Origin: Pycnococcus provasolii
Taxonomy: Eukaryota; Chlorophyta; Pseudoscourfieldiophyceae; Pseudoscourfieldiales
Length of the DNA stretch: 64,000 bases
Assembly (NCBI GenBank): GCA_049487715.1
Contig: CP150580.1
Location: forward strand, 1-64,000
Reading direction: 5' to 3'
The notes under the pieces were generated by a model. The model was given only the letters and a program-made list of their open reading frames with translations. It made no database searches and had not been told where the DNA came from. Shown here one piece after another: positions 46,943-56,602 of the stretch (position 1 is the stretch's first letter; every line of letters starts with the position of its first letter). Position numbers and translations under genes: made by a program.

Positions 46943-49900
46943 TTACGACGACAAAACAGCACGAACGCCGCACGAATACACAACCTGAACCACCTCGAAC
47001 AGGCTCGCGAAACTTGTTGGCCAAACGTACTTGTCTGTGCTGATGCCACCGGCATAGCCAAGCTTCTCAAGCGCCAACGACGCCGACGAGCAGGCAGCTC
47101 GGAAACTCTCCGGAATCGGCACGTCGACGGGCATGTCGAGCATCGCGTCGTCCTCCTTTCCGGGAACCACGTACCCAACGCCGACGCGACGGCCGCCGAG
47201 AGCATGCACGCGCATCCAGCAGTCGCTTTCACCTAGCTGCACACGGAAGGAGTACACGCCATCCGCAACAACAACAGATGACGTGCTCGGAAGAGCATTG
47301 ACACTTGCCAAGTCGCCGCCGTCAACCAGATCGGCAAGAGCGGCGTCCACGCGATGGTCGAGTGCCGCACAAATCACACGGAGTACAGGGAGAGATGCGG
47401 CCAGCGCATCCACGACAAGCTGGCCGGATCCGTCACGGGCCAGCTCGCAGGCGTGCATATCGTAAGATTGAACACGACGGAGTGCCGATGCCACAGACGA
47501 GGGAGATACCGTCATCGCCAAGTCGACGCAGTCAATCGAGACGTGTCCGGAGGATGGCGCGGGCCATGCAAACGACACCTCGCAAGGCGCGAGAACGGCG
47601 ACGTTCACCGCGCGAAGTGCGGAATCACGCATGACGCCGTCGCCGATGCTTGAGTCGCTGGATGATGCCTGCACCACACGTGCATGGCTGGCAGCATCCA
47701 AGGCGCCCGAGCCCACGCCCACAAGAAACCGAAGAGGGCCATCCGAACGACAGCTCACACGACATGCAGCCTCCCATGCATGCGAAGACGGTCCGGCGGA
47801 TTCAGCAACAACGCCAAGACTCAAAGGAAGCGACTTGATTCTCTTCAGGTGGCGCAGCGCGGAAGATGCGCACCCTTGCACGCGAGAGAAGAACGCAGAT
47901 GCTTGCAGCACCGCAGCCGCGGCATCGGAGGGTGGGCGGCTATCCCACGGAGGATCGTCGGCATCAAGAGGGATGTCCACCGTGCCGTCGTCACGCACCA
48001 AACCGGGAACGCCGTAAGCGCAAGCAACACGGCGCAGGCCGGGGTGCTCAAGACGCACGTGCCACGAAAGTGCGCCATCCACGGATGCCGGCGGCACGAG
48101 GTGGGCCGCCATGCCGTGCAGCATGCTGTACGCCTCGCAGCGCAGGCCGAGCGAGAGAGCGACGTCGACGTCATCCTCGTCGCTCGGCGGCGTGTGGGAC
48201 ATTTGACGTATCACGCACGCCGCGCTGCCGTGGCAGAGGTCCTCGAGGCATGCGCACACGCCACTCAGCCACGACAGGCGAACCTCCGCGCGTAGCTGAC
48301 GTGCCGCCATCGAGGCGTCAGACACCGGCGCCGGTGCGGAGTGAAGAATGCGTGGAGGAACCGCGGCGTGCCATCCAAGCGGTGACGTGACTACGTGCAC
48401 AACGTGCCGTGCAGCCTGCTCTCTCGCGCCATCCGCGCAAATGCAAGCGAGGCATGTCCACACGAGCGCCTTTGGTGGAAGCGTGATGGGTGCGTCATCG
48501 TGCCGACGCCAGGTAAGACCTGGAGTCGGCGGAGTCGAAGGAACGAGCCAAACCACCGCGGCGGGGATGGACGACGACGAGCCCCAGAACGGCACAACGT
48601 CGTCTGCTTTGGCACGTGCGGCGATCGCCGACATCGCCGCGCGCGTCGCACTCGCTGGAAGCGCCTTGACAGCATTCGTCGACGCCGCCTGCACCTCCGC
48701 CGCCGATGCAGCGCATGTGACGAGCGCGCGAAGCTTTCCCAGCGTGCGCCAGATATCCACCACAGTCTCGGAACGTGCGACGGACGTCGTCGCCTCGGTG
48801 AGCCCGTCGGCGGCAGCCTTGAGAGGAGCGTCCATGTCGCCTTGCAGGCCGCACTGCCGCATTCTCTCCTCATCCTCGGGGTCAAGAGCACACTTGACAC
48901 GAACCGCGCCGGAGCTCGCAATGAGTGTCACGGAAGCACGCGCACGCTGCCATCGCACGTCGATACGTGGGAGTTCCCAGAGCAGCAGCGGTGAAGCTTC
49001 GTTGTCGTCAACATCGGCCTTCATTTCCACTTGATCTTGAGGCTCCACCACTGCAACCTCCCCCTCCCCCTCCGCCTCCGCGGGCATTGACGCTCGCAAG
49101 GCTTCGCAGATGGGTGCGAGGCGCCTGCGCGCCGCGCGCCGAAGCGTTTCCTGCAGCACGGCTGCACCGTCGCCCTGCAGCAGCATTTGGTCGTCGAGCG
49201 CGTCGTCGTTCACGTGCGCAGTCAGCGCAAGCTCGACGTGACGCAGCTCTCTCCGCCTTTGCTTCTTTTCCGCGGCAGCGTCGACGCCTTCGCCTTGTGG
49301 GCTCTCCTCGAGGGACACGAGCGTCTTCGTGACCGCGATGGCGACACGTGGCGGCCAAGGCGCGCCGTCGCCAGGATTGGGAACATCTCTCCACACCGTA
49401 ACGTCGATAGACTTTGTCGAGCGCGTCGCACTCATCTCCCAGCTGGGCCAGCGACCTGCGTCCACGAGCGAAGCGATGGTGTCCGGCACGCGCTCCAGCT
49501 TCGCCGCGGGCGAGTCATTCTCCACGAACGTCGCGCATGCCGTGAACACGCCGTCGGCGCGGTAGCAGAGTGATGCGAGCGTCGACTTGAGAGCCTGGAA
49601 GGCAATGTCGAGGCACGCACCGTGGACAGTAAGATGCATGCGAGTGAGGTGATCCAGGGGCGGTGGCGATGACGACGGTGCTTCCGCTTCGTCGGGTGAT
49701 GACGTGGTGGATGTGGGCGGCGCCGCGAGGCATGTCACCGCACGGCGCATGAGGCTGTTCGCGTGGCTGGCAAGCGAGGCGGCGCTGAGCACGGCACTTC
49801 CAGTAAGAAGGCGCACCTCCTTCACGGCCCACGATGCCTCGAACGACGTTCCGCCTGCATCGCCACGTGGCATGAGGTACACCACCGCCTCGTACACGCC

Positions 49901-50403
49901 GGGGCAAACGAGCGTAGCATCCGCGACGTCGCATGGAATCTCAATGTTTTCGTCCCGAAGAACGTCGTCAGACGTGGGCAATTCGGGAGATGGCTTCAAA
50001 CGACAGCCTCGCGGCAGCTCCCCGTCCAGCACAAGACGCGCCCGAACGTTTGCAGCCGCCGCCAGCACGGCATCGCGCGCCGCGCCTGGCCGCCGTCGCC
50101 TCAGCGGCAGATGCGCGTGCGCTGGAGGTGGCAGAGCGTGCTGCCGTATGCTCCACGGAAGCGTCGCCGCCGCCGTTCGACGGAGGAAGACGGCGAGCGC
50201 CGTAGGCACGTCGTGCACGGGTGCGCGGAACTGCGACTCCGCTGCGGCGTACAGGTAGTAAAGTGCGTCCGCCGCCTCTGTGCGCGCGTGCTTGGCCGAT
50301 GCTGCCCGCTCCGCTGCGACAGACGCGGCATGCGCCGCGGCAAAGGGACTCAGGTGCTGCTGCTGCTGCTGCTGCTGCTGCCTGCTCTCCTGCTTCTTCT
50401 GCT

Positions 50404-50434
<31 letters not shown>

Positions 50435-50818
50435 CCCTCCTCTCGCGCGTTTGCGCGTGGACGACGTCGGTGGCGCAGGCGCGGGCGCCTCTCCGACAGC
50501 GTCCTGGTGTTCCTCCGCACTTTTCAGAAGGACGAGTAGCCTGAGCAGTCTCTGCCTCGCAGCGTCGAGCGCGTTGAGGATAAGCGTCGAGCGCGCGTGT
50601 GCGGACGACGACCCGTTCTCGTCATCTTCAGATAGGGACGCCGCTTCGCGTATGGCAGCTGCGAGCGACGCGCGCACGGACGACGCGGCGGTGGCAGTGA
50701 GCAGGGGGAGCGAGACGTCTGCGGCGGGCGCGTGTCCGATGCTGAACGACGGCGGCGGGCACTGCGCCTGCGCCTGCGCCGCGTCGGGCTGCGCGTCGGG
50801 CGCAGCCTGCAGCGCCAT
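46943..50818 (-). CDS. MED14: Mediator complex subunit 14 (RGR1)
   Basis: MED14 is the backbone linking Mediator head, middle and tail and so couples activators to RNA polymerase II. The 1291-residue protein starts at 50818. The N-terminal block fits the family: STLILNALDAARQRLLRLLV then LLKSAEEHQDAV, followed after an Ala/Gln-rich insert by EAADALYYLYAAAESQFRAP and VHDVPTALAVFLRR, which correspond to MED14's 'AL..LH..L..ARAP.FDVPSAIEV'. The segment ASWAVKEVRLL matches the family's 'W.LL.LEILV', and ARxLHS-like sequence continues with CLDIAFQALKSTLASL. The rest of the long tail is weakly conserved, as usual. The low-complexity inserts (Ala, Gln at 115-160) are encoded by GCC and CAG repeats. 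A telo-box-like block lies at 50894-50934 in the short divergent gap. Confidence 0.8.
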
Positions 50819-50893
50819 GCTGGGAAGAAGAAAACCGGCCCCAGGGGGAGAAGGAAAAAGGAGCGTAGAAGCAGGGAGCGAAAACGGAGCAGG

Positions 50894-50934
50894 CCCTAAC
50901 CCTAATGCATAACCCTAACCCTAACTGCCCTAAC
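50894..50934. promoter_or_regulatory. Telomere-like repeat in the divergent promoter of MED14 and the ankyrin-like gene
   Basis: Five CCCTAA-type units (CCCTAACCCTAATGCATAAC and onwards) lie in the 171-bp gap between two divergent starts. A position inside a minimal bidirectional promoter makes a regulatory role plausible. Confidence 0.6.
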
Positions 50935-50989
50935 TGCGATACATTAGTAGGGGGTCTGATCAGATCAGTAGAAGAAGAAGAGGCAATCA

Positions 50990-52279
50990 ATGGCGGAGGA
51001 GGAGGAGGCTCTAGGGCGTCACTGGCTACGCGAAAATCTAGCCGCCACCGTCCCGACACATGGAGAAATGGCGGAGGATGAAGAGGAGGCTATGTGTCAC
51101 TGGCTACGCGATCTTGCCGATCTAGCCGCCGGCGGGACCGGCGGCGATCGTACAGCGTCACATAATCATCAGCGTCTCGGACACGCAAAGTGGACGATAA
51201 TGGAATCGTGTATGGCCGAGCGACGCTTGGAGGACTTCGTATTGCTTGCGTGGTTCGAACCAATGTTCACGGATGACATTTATGATGTGATCAGGCCGAC
51301 GACATATGTAGATGCTTTATTGGACTCGATTGAGATCGCCCACCCGCCGCCAAAGGATGATCGCTTGAAAAAGTATGGTGGCGCTTTGGTGATACTTGGC
51401 GACGGCTTTTTCGTACGCACGGGACAATACACTGCCGTGGCTTCCATCAACGTGCAACGCTTGTGCATGGCGATTGCGAGAGGAGACGTCAACACCGTTC
51501 GTAACATCGTTGTCACACTAGCGGCGGAAGGGTCGCATCATGGTGCTACACTCCAAGACGTACTGTCGAACGAGATGGGTGTGATACAGATGTTTACACA
51601 CGAGTACCACTGTGCGGACGGCGAAATTTCGGCGAAAAATACGGAGACGGTGTGCGGCAAACCACTGCAATTCGCGCTTTGCTATGAGAACGAAGAGATT
51701 CTTAGCATCCTCTACGCCGCTGGCGCTCAGCCATTTGTTGATTTCTACACCACTGTTGCTGATGATGACTTTGATTTTGAAATGGAAAGGATAAAATCCT
51801 TCAACGAGGATAATCTTCCTTCAGTGTGTACGCCACTTTGGATGGAAGCGCCACCGAGCGAGGGCAGCTTCTTGCACACGGCGTTACCACTGCACGCACC
51901 AGGACCTCATGAACGACATCGAGATAAGTTGTACATGCATCGAGAGATTTTCAAGTCAGTTGGACACGTGGTCCAAAGCGAATTTGTGAAACGCTCGTGG
52001 CTTGCTTACAGCATGGATGACATCCCCAAGCCAACTGTACCGCTTAGTACCGACGATGAGCTGATAAAGACGCCACGCAGATTCCGCGAGCGAGCGCGCA
52101 CATGCATGCTTGTCCTCGCAAGACTCCATATTCATCTGCCGCCAAATGTCAAGACGACATTGCTTGAGCACTTGTACGCGATGGACGTGTTTGGCATCGT
52201 AAATACGCAGGACGTTCACCTCGCTGCGACTCAACGCGATCGTGCTCGTCGTGGTGGTGGGCAAGATGTTGTTGCATGA
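50990..52279 (+). CDS. Ankyrin-like repeat protein, unknown function
   Basis: The 429-residue protein begins with two similar Glu-rich motifs, EEEEALGRHWLRENLAA and EDEEEAMCHWLRDLADLAA, that look like an internal duplication. From about 150 to 260 it has ankyrin-like helices: QRLCMAIARGDVNTVRNIVV and KPLQFALCYENEEILSILYA with AGAQPFVDFY. Beyond this, PLWMEAPPSEGSFLHTALPL and ERARTCMLVLARLHIHLPP end in a helical C-terminus (LLEHLYAMDVFGIVN). The coding sequence has less GC than its neighbours and uses more A/T-ending codons. A young, transferred or fast-evolving gene is possible. No named family is assigned. Confidence 0.75.
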   Translation: MAEEEEALGRHWLRENLAATVPTHGEMAEDEEEAMCHWLRDLADLAAGGTGGDRTASHNHQRLGHAKWTIMESCMAERRLEDFVLLAWFEPMFTDDIYDVIRPTTYVDALLDSIEIAHPPPKDDRLKKYGGALVILGDGFFVRTGQYTAVASINVQRLCMAIARGDVNTVRNIVVTLAAEGSHHGATLQDVLSNEMGVIQMFTHEYHCADGEISAKNTETVCGKPLQFALCYENEEILSILYAAGAQPFVDFYTTVADDDFDFEMERIKSFNEDNLPSVCTPLWMEAPPSEGSFLHTALPLHAPGPHERHRDKLYMHREIFKSVGHVVQSEFVKRSWLAYSMDDIPKPTVPLSTDDELIKTPRRFRERARTCMLVLARLHIHLPPNVKTTLLEHLYAMDVFGIVNTQDVHLAATQRDRARRGGGQDVVA

Positions 52280-52353
52280 TGACTTTTGTTGTACTACTAC
52301 TGCTTGAAAAAGTAAAGAAAAAGAAACCGCTTATTAGATCATCATCATCATCA

Positions 52354-54978
52354 TCATTCCCGATCTTGGTGCACGTAGTCCCTGAACTCAAAACGTCCCC
52401 GCAATTCATGCGCTAGTTTTTGTAAGCGACTGCTCACAAATGTCACACAAGTGGCTGACAGCGTCACGCCCGAAAGAACAAAGGGCTCCACGCCGTACGA
52501 CCACAAAACAACCATGAGCGACACGGTCGCGCATGCAAGCAGCAAAGTCAACATCTCAAACACTCTCGACAGGGTACCGGCAACGGCGTGTGCGCGACGG
52601 CACGTCTTGCAGTGCTTCGTGTGCTGTTCCCAACGGTCCAGCAAGTCTTTCTTGGGCGGGAAGAGCGTCGCAGAAGCTAGTGTCGGGGCTGCAACCGTCT
52701 TCGTCGAATATGCGCCGAAACGTGCTGACATGTAAGGTGGGCCGCCAGAGTTCGCCGTGAAGCGGTCGAGCCATGTGCGGAAAGCGATCACGAGCATGTC
52801 TGAACTTGTAGGCATATGGTATGCCGCGCGCCAATCAGCGCCACGATTGCGCTTCGTGTCAAGCAGGCGCTCTTGTGCGTGCAGAAATGCCGCGTCACCA
52901 TCGAACACGCTGTTGCGAACCAGGTGATCCCACCATGGCAGTTTTCTTTGCAACGCCTGCACCAGTCGAAACACAGCGAACGCCACACGCTTGCTCAATG
53001 GAGGAGGAGGAGGAACAGTAGTAGTAGTAGCATCACGCTTCTTCTTCTTGGCCGGCGCCTCTTCTTGTGGTCGTTGTGGTGCTGCCGAGTACACCGTGAA
53101 AATCGTTCGTGATTTGAACGGGGCCACGGGAATGCAGTGAACGACAAGGCGTATCGGCGTCGCGGGAGCATCGACATCGAGCTCATACAGAACGAGTCCT
53201 CCACGGCTTGGTCGAAAGCTCGTGTGCATTGTAGCGCCAGCCGCAGAGGCTTGATACGCCACCGCAACACCGTACCCCGCGTTGCCCGGCGCAGTGCCAA
53301 CAGCGTATCCGAGCGAACGCTTTCCATCCAGATCATCCTCTTCGTCGAATGTCGTCGTTTGAGACGGCGCGACTCTGTCGTCGTCGTACATGTCGTCACG
53401 CTTCATACGAATTGGTTGAGCCATCTCGCGACGACCTTGCGTTCCATGATGAGCGAATGGTACGTGCGCGGGATCGCAGATATTTTCCACCAGCGCCTCC
53501 CAGCCGTAGTAGGGCAACTCACGAAAGTAGTGACGCGTGTGCGCCCACTTCTTCTTGTCGCGCACGCCGCGAAATGCGTCAGGTGGCGGTCCTGGCGGTG
53601 GCATCTTTGCCGTGGCTTCGTCACGCGACAGCGGGGCAGCCCACACCCACAAAAGGCCATCGTGCGTGACATGTGCGACCAGCGACGTTGCACTCTCTCG
53701 CTCTGCCAATGCCTTCTTCTCGAAATTCTCCGCTTGTGGAATGAATACGCACGAGCCACTACCATCAAACTGCCAACCGTGGTAGGCGCAAGCAAGCACT
53801 TTCTCGGGAAGCGGCTTGTCGTGAGTCACGTTTTCGAGCTCCTCTGTGAGTTCGTCCGCCTTAAACGGGATGTTTCGCTGAATTAGCTCCGTCACTAGCC
53901 GTGTCTTTGTTTTAGGAGTCGCGGCATGTGCATCCGGAGAGCGATTGTCTTCCACGCGTCCTTCCGAGAGCGGCGCGAGACGATGTGGACATGCGTCAAC
54001 AAAGACGCGAAAGCCGTGCGCATGATCGGCACCTTCACTCTTAATTGCGTGCTCGCCGACGTGCCAGATGACGAGCGGCGTTCCGAGCAATTCGATGCGC
54101 GTCGAACGATCGTGAGGGAGATCTATCGTGGCTTGCAAAGGCCACCATTGCTGGAAGAAGTCGAACTCGTCTTTACGTTTCTCCTTCTCAGCCTCGTACT
54201 CTTGTGCTCGCTGCTGCCTGAGGAGGAGAGTCTTCTTCTTCTTTTGCTGTTCTTCTTCTCGTCGATCCTTCACCATCGTCGCACGCTCCGCTTTTGACCC
54301 TTCGACCTTCTCCGCCACCGCTTTCTCCACCGCCTTCTCCGTCGCCGCCGCTGCCTTCTCCACTGCCCTTCCCCCCTCCCGTCGAAGATGATCTTGTTCT
54401 GCACGTTGAATGATACGGCGCGCCATCTCCTCGGCATTTGCACGTTTTTCGCGAGGTTTCGTGGGCATGCCAAGTCGATGAATTAGCTTCCTGTGCACGT
54501 CAGCCGACACGGGTGGTGAGCTGTGGAACGCGTCATCAGCATCAGCGTCTACGGCGGCCGTGGACGACGCGGACATGGTGGCGGTCTGCGCCCGCCTCGC
54601 CACGTCCTCGGCATCTGAAGACGTTGATGATGTGGTGGTTGTGGAGGAGATGGTAGACTGCTCATTAGTATTGGTATTGTTGTTTGTTGATGGTGGTGGT
54701 TCATCTGAACGATCTGATGCGGATGAGCGCGTCGCTATCAGCACAAATCGTCGTCGACGACGCACAACACAGGAAGACACGGCGGCGTGTGTTGTTGTGT
54801 AATTGCTACTACTGCTGCTGCGACGTGGTGGCTGACAAGAAGAAGAGCGCGCAGCAACACCATTACCGGCACCACTTGCTGCTGCTGCGCGGCGGTGCAG
54901 CATCCGCGTCGTCGTCGTCGCGAACATTTGACAAAGGAAGTGATATGGATAGTCGTCGTGAAAATATCGAATCATCAA
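52354..54978 (-). CDS. Rieske [2Fe-2S] oxygenase of the PAO/TIC55/PTC52 group, plastid
   Basis: This family oxidises chlorophyll breakdown and synthesis intermediates at plastid membranes. The 874-residue protein is long for it. Residues 1-270 form a Ser/Thr-rich extension with a Glu/Lys coiled-coil part. The Rieske domain starts at FFQQWWPLQATIDLPH. The cluster ligands are CPHRLAPLSEGR (Cys330, His332) and CAYHGWQFDGSGSC (Cys397, His400), separated by about 50 more residues than normal. The non-haem iron site fits NICDPAHVPFAHHG (Asp502, His505, His510). C-terminal features include the CxxC (Cys790, Cys793) shared by PAO and TIC55, and two hydrophobic segments (about 803-855) as membrane anchor. 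I cannot separate pheophorbide oxygenase from PTC52 or a paralogue. Confidence 0.85.
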   Translation of the reverse strand: MMIRYFHDDYPYHFLCQMFATTTTRMLHRRAAAASGAGNGVAARSSSCQPPRRSSSSSNYTTTHAAVSSCVVRRRRRFVLIATRSSASDRSDEPPPSTNNNTNTNEQSTISSTTTTSSTSSDAEDVARRAQTATMSASSTAAVDADADDAFHSSPPVSADVHRKLIHRLGMPTKPREKRANAEEMARRIIQRAEQDHLRREGGRAVEKAAAATEKAVEKAVAEKVEGSKAERATMVKDRREEEQQKKKKTLLLRQQRAQEYEAEKEKRKDEFDFFQQWWPLQATIDLPHDRSTRIELLGTPLVIWHVGEHAIKSEGADHAHGFRVFVDACPHRLAPLSEGRVEDNRSPDAHAATPKTKTRLVTELIQRNIPFKADELTEELENVTHDKPLPEKVLACAYHGWQFDGSGSCVFIPQAENFEKKALAERESATSLVAHVTHDGLLWVWAAPLSRDEATAKMPPPGPPPDAFRGVRDKKKWAHTRHYFRELPYYGWEALVENICDPAHVPFAHHGTQGRREMAQPIRMKRDDMYDDDRVAPSQTTTFDEEDDLDGKRSLGYAVGTAPGNAGYGVAVAYQASAAGATMHTSFRPSRGGLVLYELDVDAPATPIRLVVHCIPVAPFKSRTIFTVYSAAPQRPQEEAPAKKKKRDATTTTVPPPPPLSKRVAFAVFRLVQALQRKLPWWDHLVRNSVFDGDAAFLHAQERLLDTKRNRGADWRAAYHMPTSSDMLVIAFRTWLDRFTANSGGPPYMSARFGAYSTKTVAAPTLASATLFPPKKDLLDRWEQHTKHCKTCRRAHAVAGTLSRVFEMLTLLLACATVSLMVVLWSYGVEPFVLSGVTLSATCVTFVSSRLQKLAHELRGRFEFRDYVHQDRE

Positions 54979-55298
54979 ATCTTAATCAAAATCTATGAAA
55001 AAGTCGCTCAACGTGTGGATCCCCAACCCTAAAAAAATAAGTCGAGGCGTCAAGTTCTGTGATTGAATGCGAAGCGGTGAAAACAAGGGGAAATAACATT
55101 ATTGTTATTTCCCCTACAACATTACTAACCCTACTAACATTATTGTTAACATTGTTATTTCCCCTTGGTGAAAATTCCCCGTCTTGAAGAAGACCCGTTC
55201 GTTACGCGTTTTTGGAACAAGGTTTTGAATATACGTACCGTTCATTCTTCATTCCTATCAGCTTCAGCAGCAGCAGCAACTCGTAGTAAGATTCAATA
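54979..55298. promoter_or_regulatory. Divergent promoter region with hairpin repeats
   Basis: The 320-bp AT-rich gap lies between the Rieske oxygenase and the methyltransferase gene. It contains an ACCCTAA motif at 55024-55030, CTAACCCTAC near 55125 and the hairpin repeats at 55087-55164. No gene. Confidence 0.5.
55087..55164. repeat. Perfect hairpin and third copy of GTTATTTCCCCTT
   Basis: GGGGAAATAAC (55087-55097) pairs exactly with GTTATTTCCCC (55104-55114) around a 6-base loop ATTATT. A second GTTATTTCCCCTT lies about 40 bp on (around 55154-55164). ACATTATTGTTA-type words repeat between them. This is a compact stem-loop with a competing partner. Confidence 0.8.
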
Positions 55299-56486
55299 AT
55301 GGCGTCTGATTCCTCCAACAAGTCTCACAATCAACAAAACCTCCACTATGGAGGCTTTGTTAATCCGCCGCGCTCACCACCTGCATCCACCTCCAACCGG
55401 GCCGGCGGCAACAACAACAACAGCCGCATGAGGAGCCGATCCGAGCGGCTGTGGCGCGTGATCGTATTCATCATGGTAGGGATCATCGTCGCGCTCTTTT
55501 TCGTCTCCAGCGCTCAACGAAAAGCGCAAAAGCCTCCTCCTGCTATTATTACGGACGTCGAAGAAGATCAAGCCACAGAATCGCTGATTGACGCGATGGA
55601 ACACAGCATCGCGACCGACAAGGCGACAATCGAGCGGATCATTGACGAGCACGATTGCACGTCGGCGTACCTGGATGTGGGCACGAACATCGCCGTGCAG
55701 ATTCGAAAGCTGTATGAACCTCATCTGTACACCAAGCCTGAGTATTGGGGTAATCGAATCAACAACGTCACTCAGCTGAGAAACGCCACCATGCTGCCTC
55801 GATTTGAGAGCACATATGGACCTACGCCGAGATGCCGTGTGTGTGCCTTTGGCTTCGAGCCCAATCCAAATCATCACAAACGTCTGGGCCGTGTTCAAGC
55901 GCACTTGAGAGCTCTTGGATATGGCGTCAAAGTTTTCCACGCAGCTGCGGCAGAGACGGATGGCGTTGTGCACTTTCGCGTAACAAACAAGAAGCATGCG
56001 AAGATGGAGAACGAAGACTGGGGCGCGAAACGGCTTGACAAGATCGAGGATATCGAGTCTTCCCACCATGACTATAAGACGATCGCCGCACGTTCTGTGG
56101 ACGTCAGTCGCATCTTCTCGACGATCGACGATGCGCTCACGAAAAAGGCAAAGGCGCTTGGCATGGAAAAGCATGGCCCAATCACGATGAAATTGGACAT
56201 CGAGTCAGGCGAATTCGGCGTGCTCCCACATCTGCTGCGAACGGGTGTACTTTGCCGCGTCGTCGACGAAGCTTACATTGAGTGGCACGAGTGGTTCTTC
56301 ACGAATGATCCAATCGCACACTACATCACGGTTTCGATCAAGGCGATGATCAAGGGGATGGCGTCAGACGCATCGATTCAAGAATACGTGGCAAACAATT
56401 GCAAAACGAAAATGCTCGACGACGACGACGAGACGTACCTACACGACGGCCAGCCAATGGATACGCCGACACATCCTATGTGCTAG
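55299..56486 (+). CDS. FkbM-type SAM-dependent methyltransferase, type II membrane protein
   Basis: The 395-residue protein has a polar N-terminus (about 1-45) and one hydrophobic segment, WRVIVFIMVGIIVALFFVSS, at about 50-70. The luminal part has the class I methyltransferase pattern: SAYLDVGTNIAVQIRKLYEP corresponds to motif I (D-x-G-x-N-x-G, here with Ala for the last Gly), then VCAFGFEPNPNHHKRLGRVQ contains the acidic residue of motif II. MKLDIESGEFGVLPHLLRTG followed by EAYIEWHEWFF is the conserved FkbM C-terminal block 'KLDIEG.E..VL..L'. FkbM proteins O-methylate sugars or small molecules; a Golgi glycan methyltransferase is the likely role here. No sugar substrate can be named. Confidence 0.85.
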   Translation: MASDSSNKSHNQQNLHYGGFVNPPRSPPASTSNRAGGNNNNSRMRSRSERLWRVIVFIMVGIIVALFFVSSAQRKAQKPPPAIITDVEEDQATESLIDAMEHSIATDKATIERIIDEHDCTSAYLDVGTNIAVQIRKLYEPHLYTKPEYWGNRINNVTQLRNATMLPRFESTYGPTPRCRVCAFGFEPNPNHHKRLGRVQAHLRALGYGVKVFHAAAAETDGVVHFRVTNKKHAKMENEDWGAKRLDKIEDIESSHHDYKTIAARSVDVSRIFSTIDDALTKKAKALGMEKHGPITMKLDIESGEFGVLPHLLRTGVLCRVVDEAYIEWHEWFFTNDPIAHYITVSIKAMIKGMASDASIQEYVANNCKTKMLDDDDETYLHDGQPMDTPTHPMC

Positions 56487-56602
56487 CTTGAAAAAGCACC
56501 ACCGATGCAGTGTCATACATACGAGAACGTCAATAACTGGGAGGAAAAGGTTGGTGATATGATTACACTGTAATTACATTCACATTTATAATTTTTTGGA
56601 AT

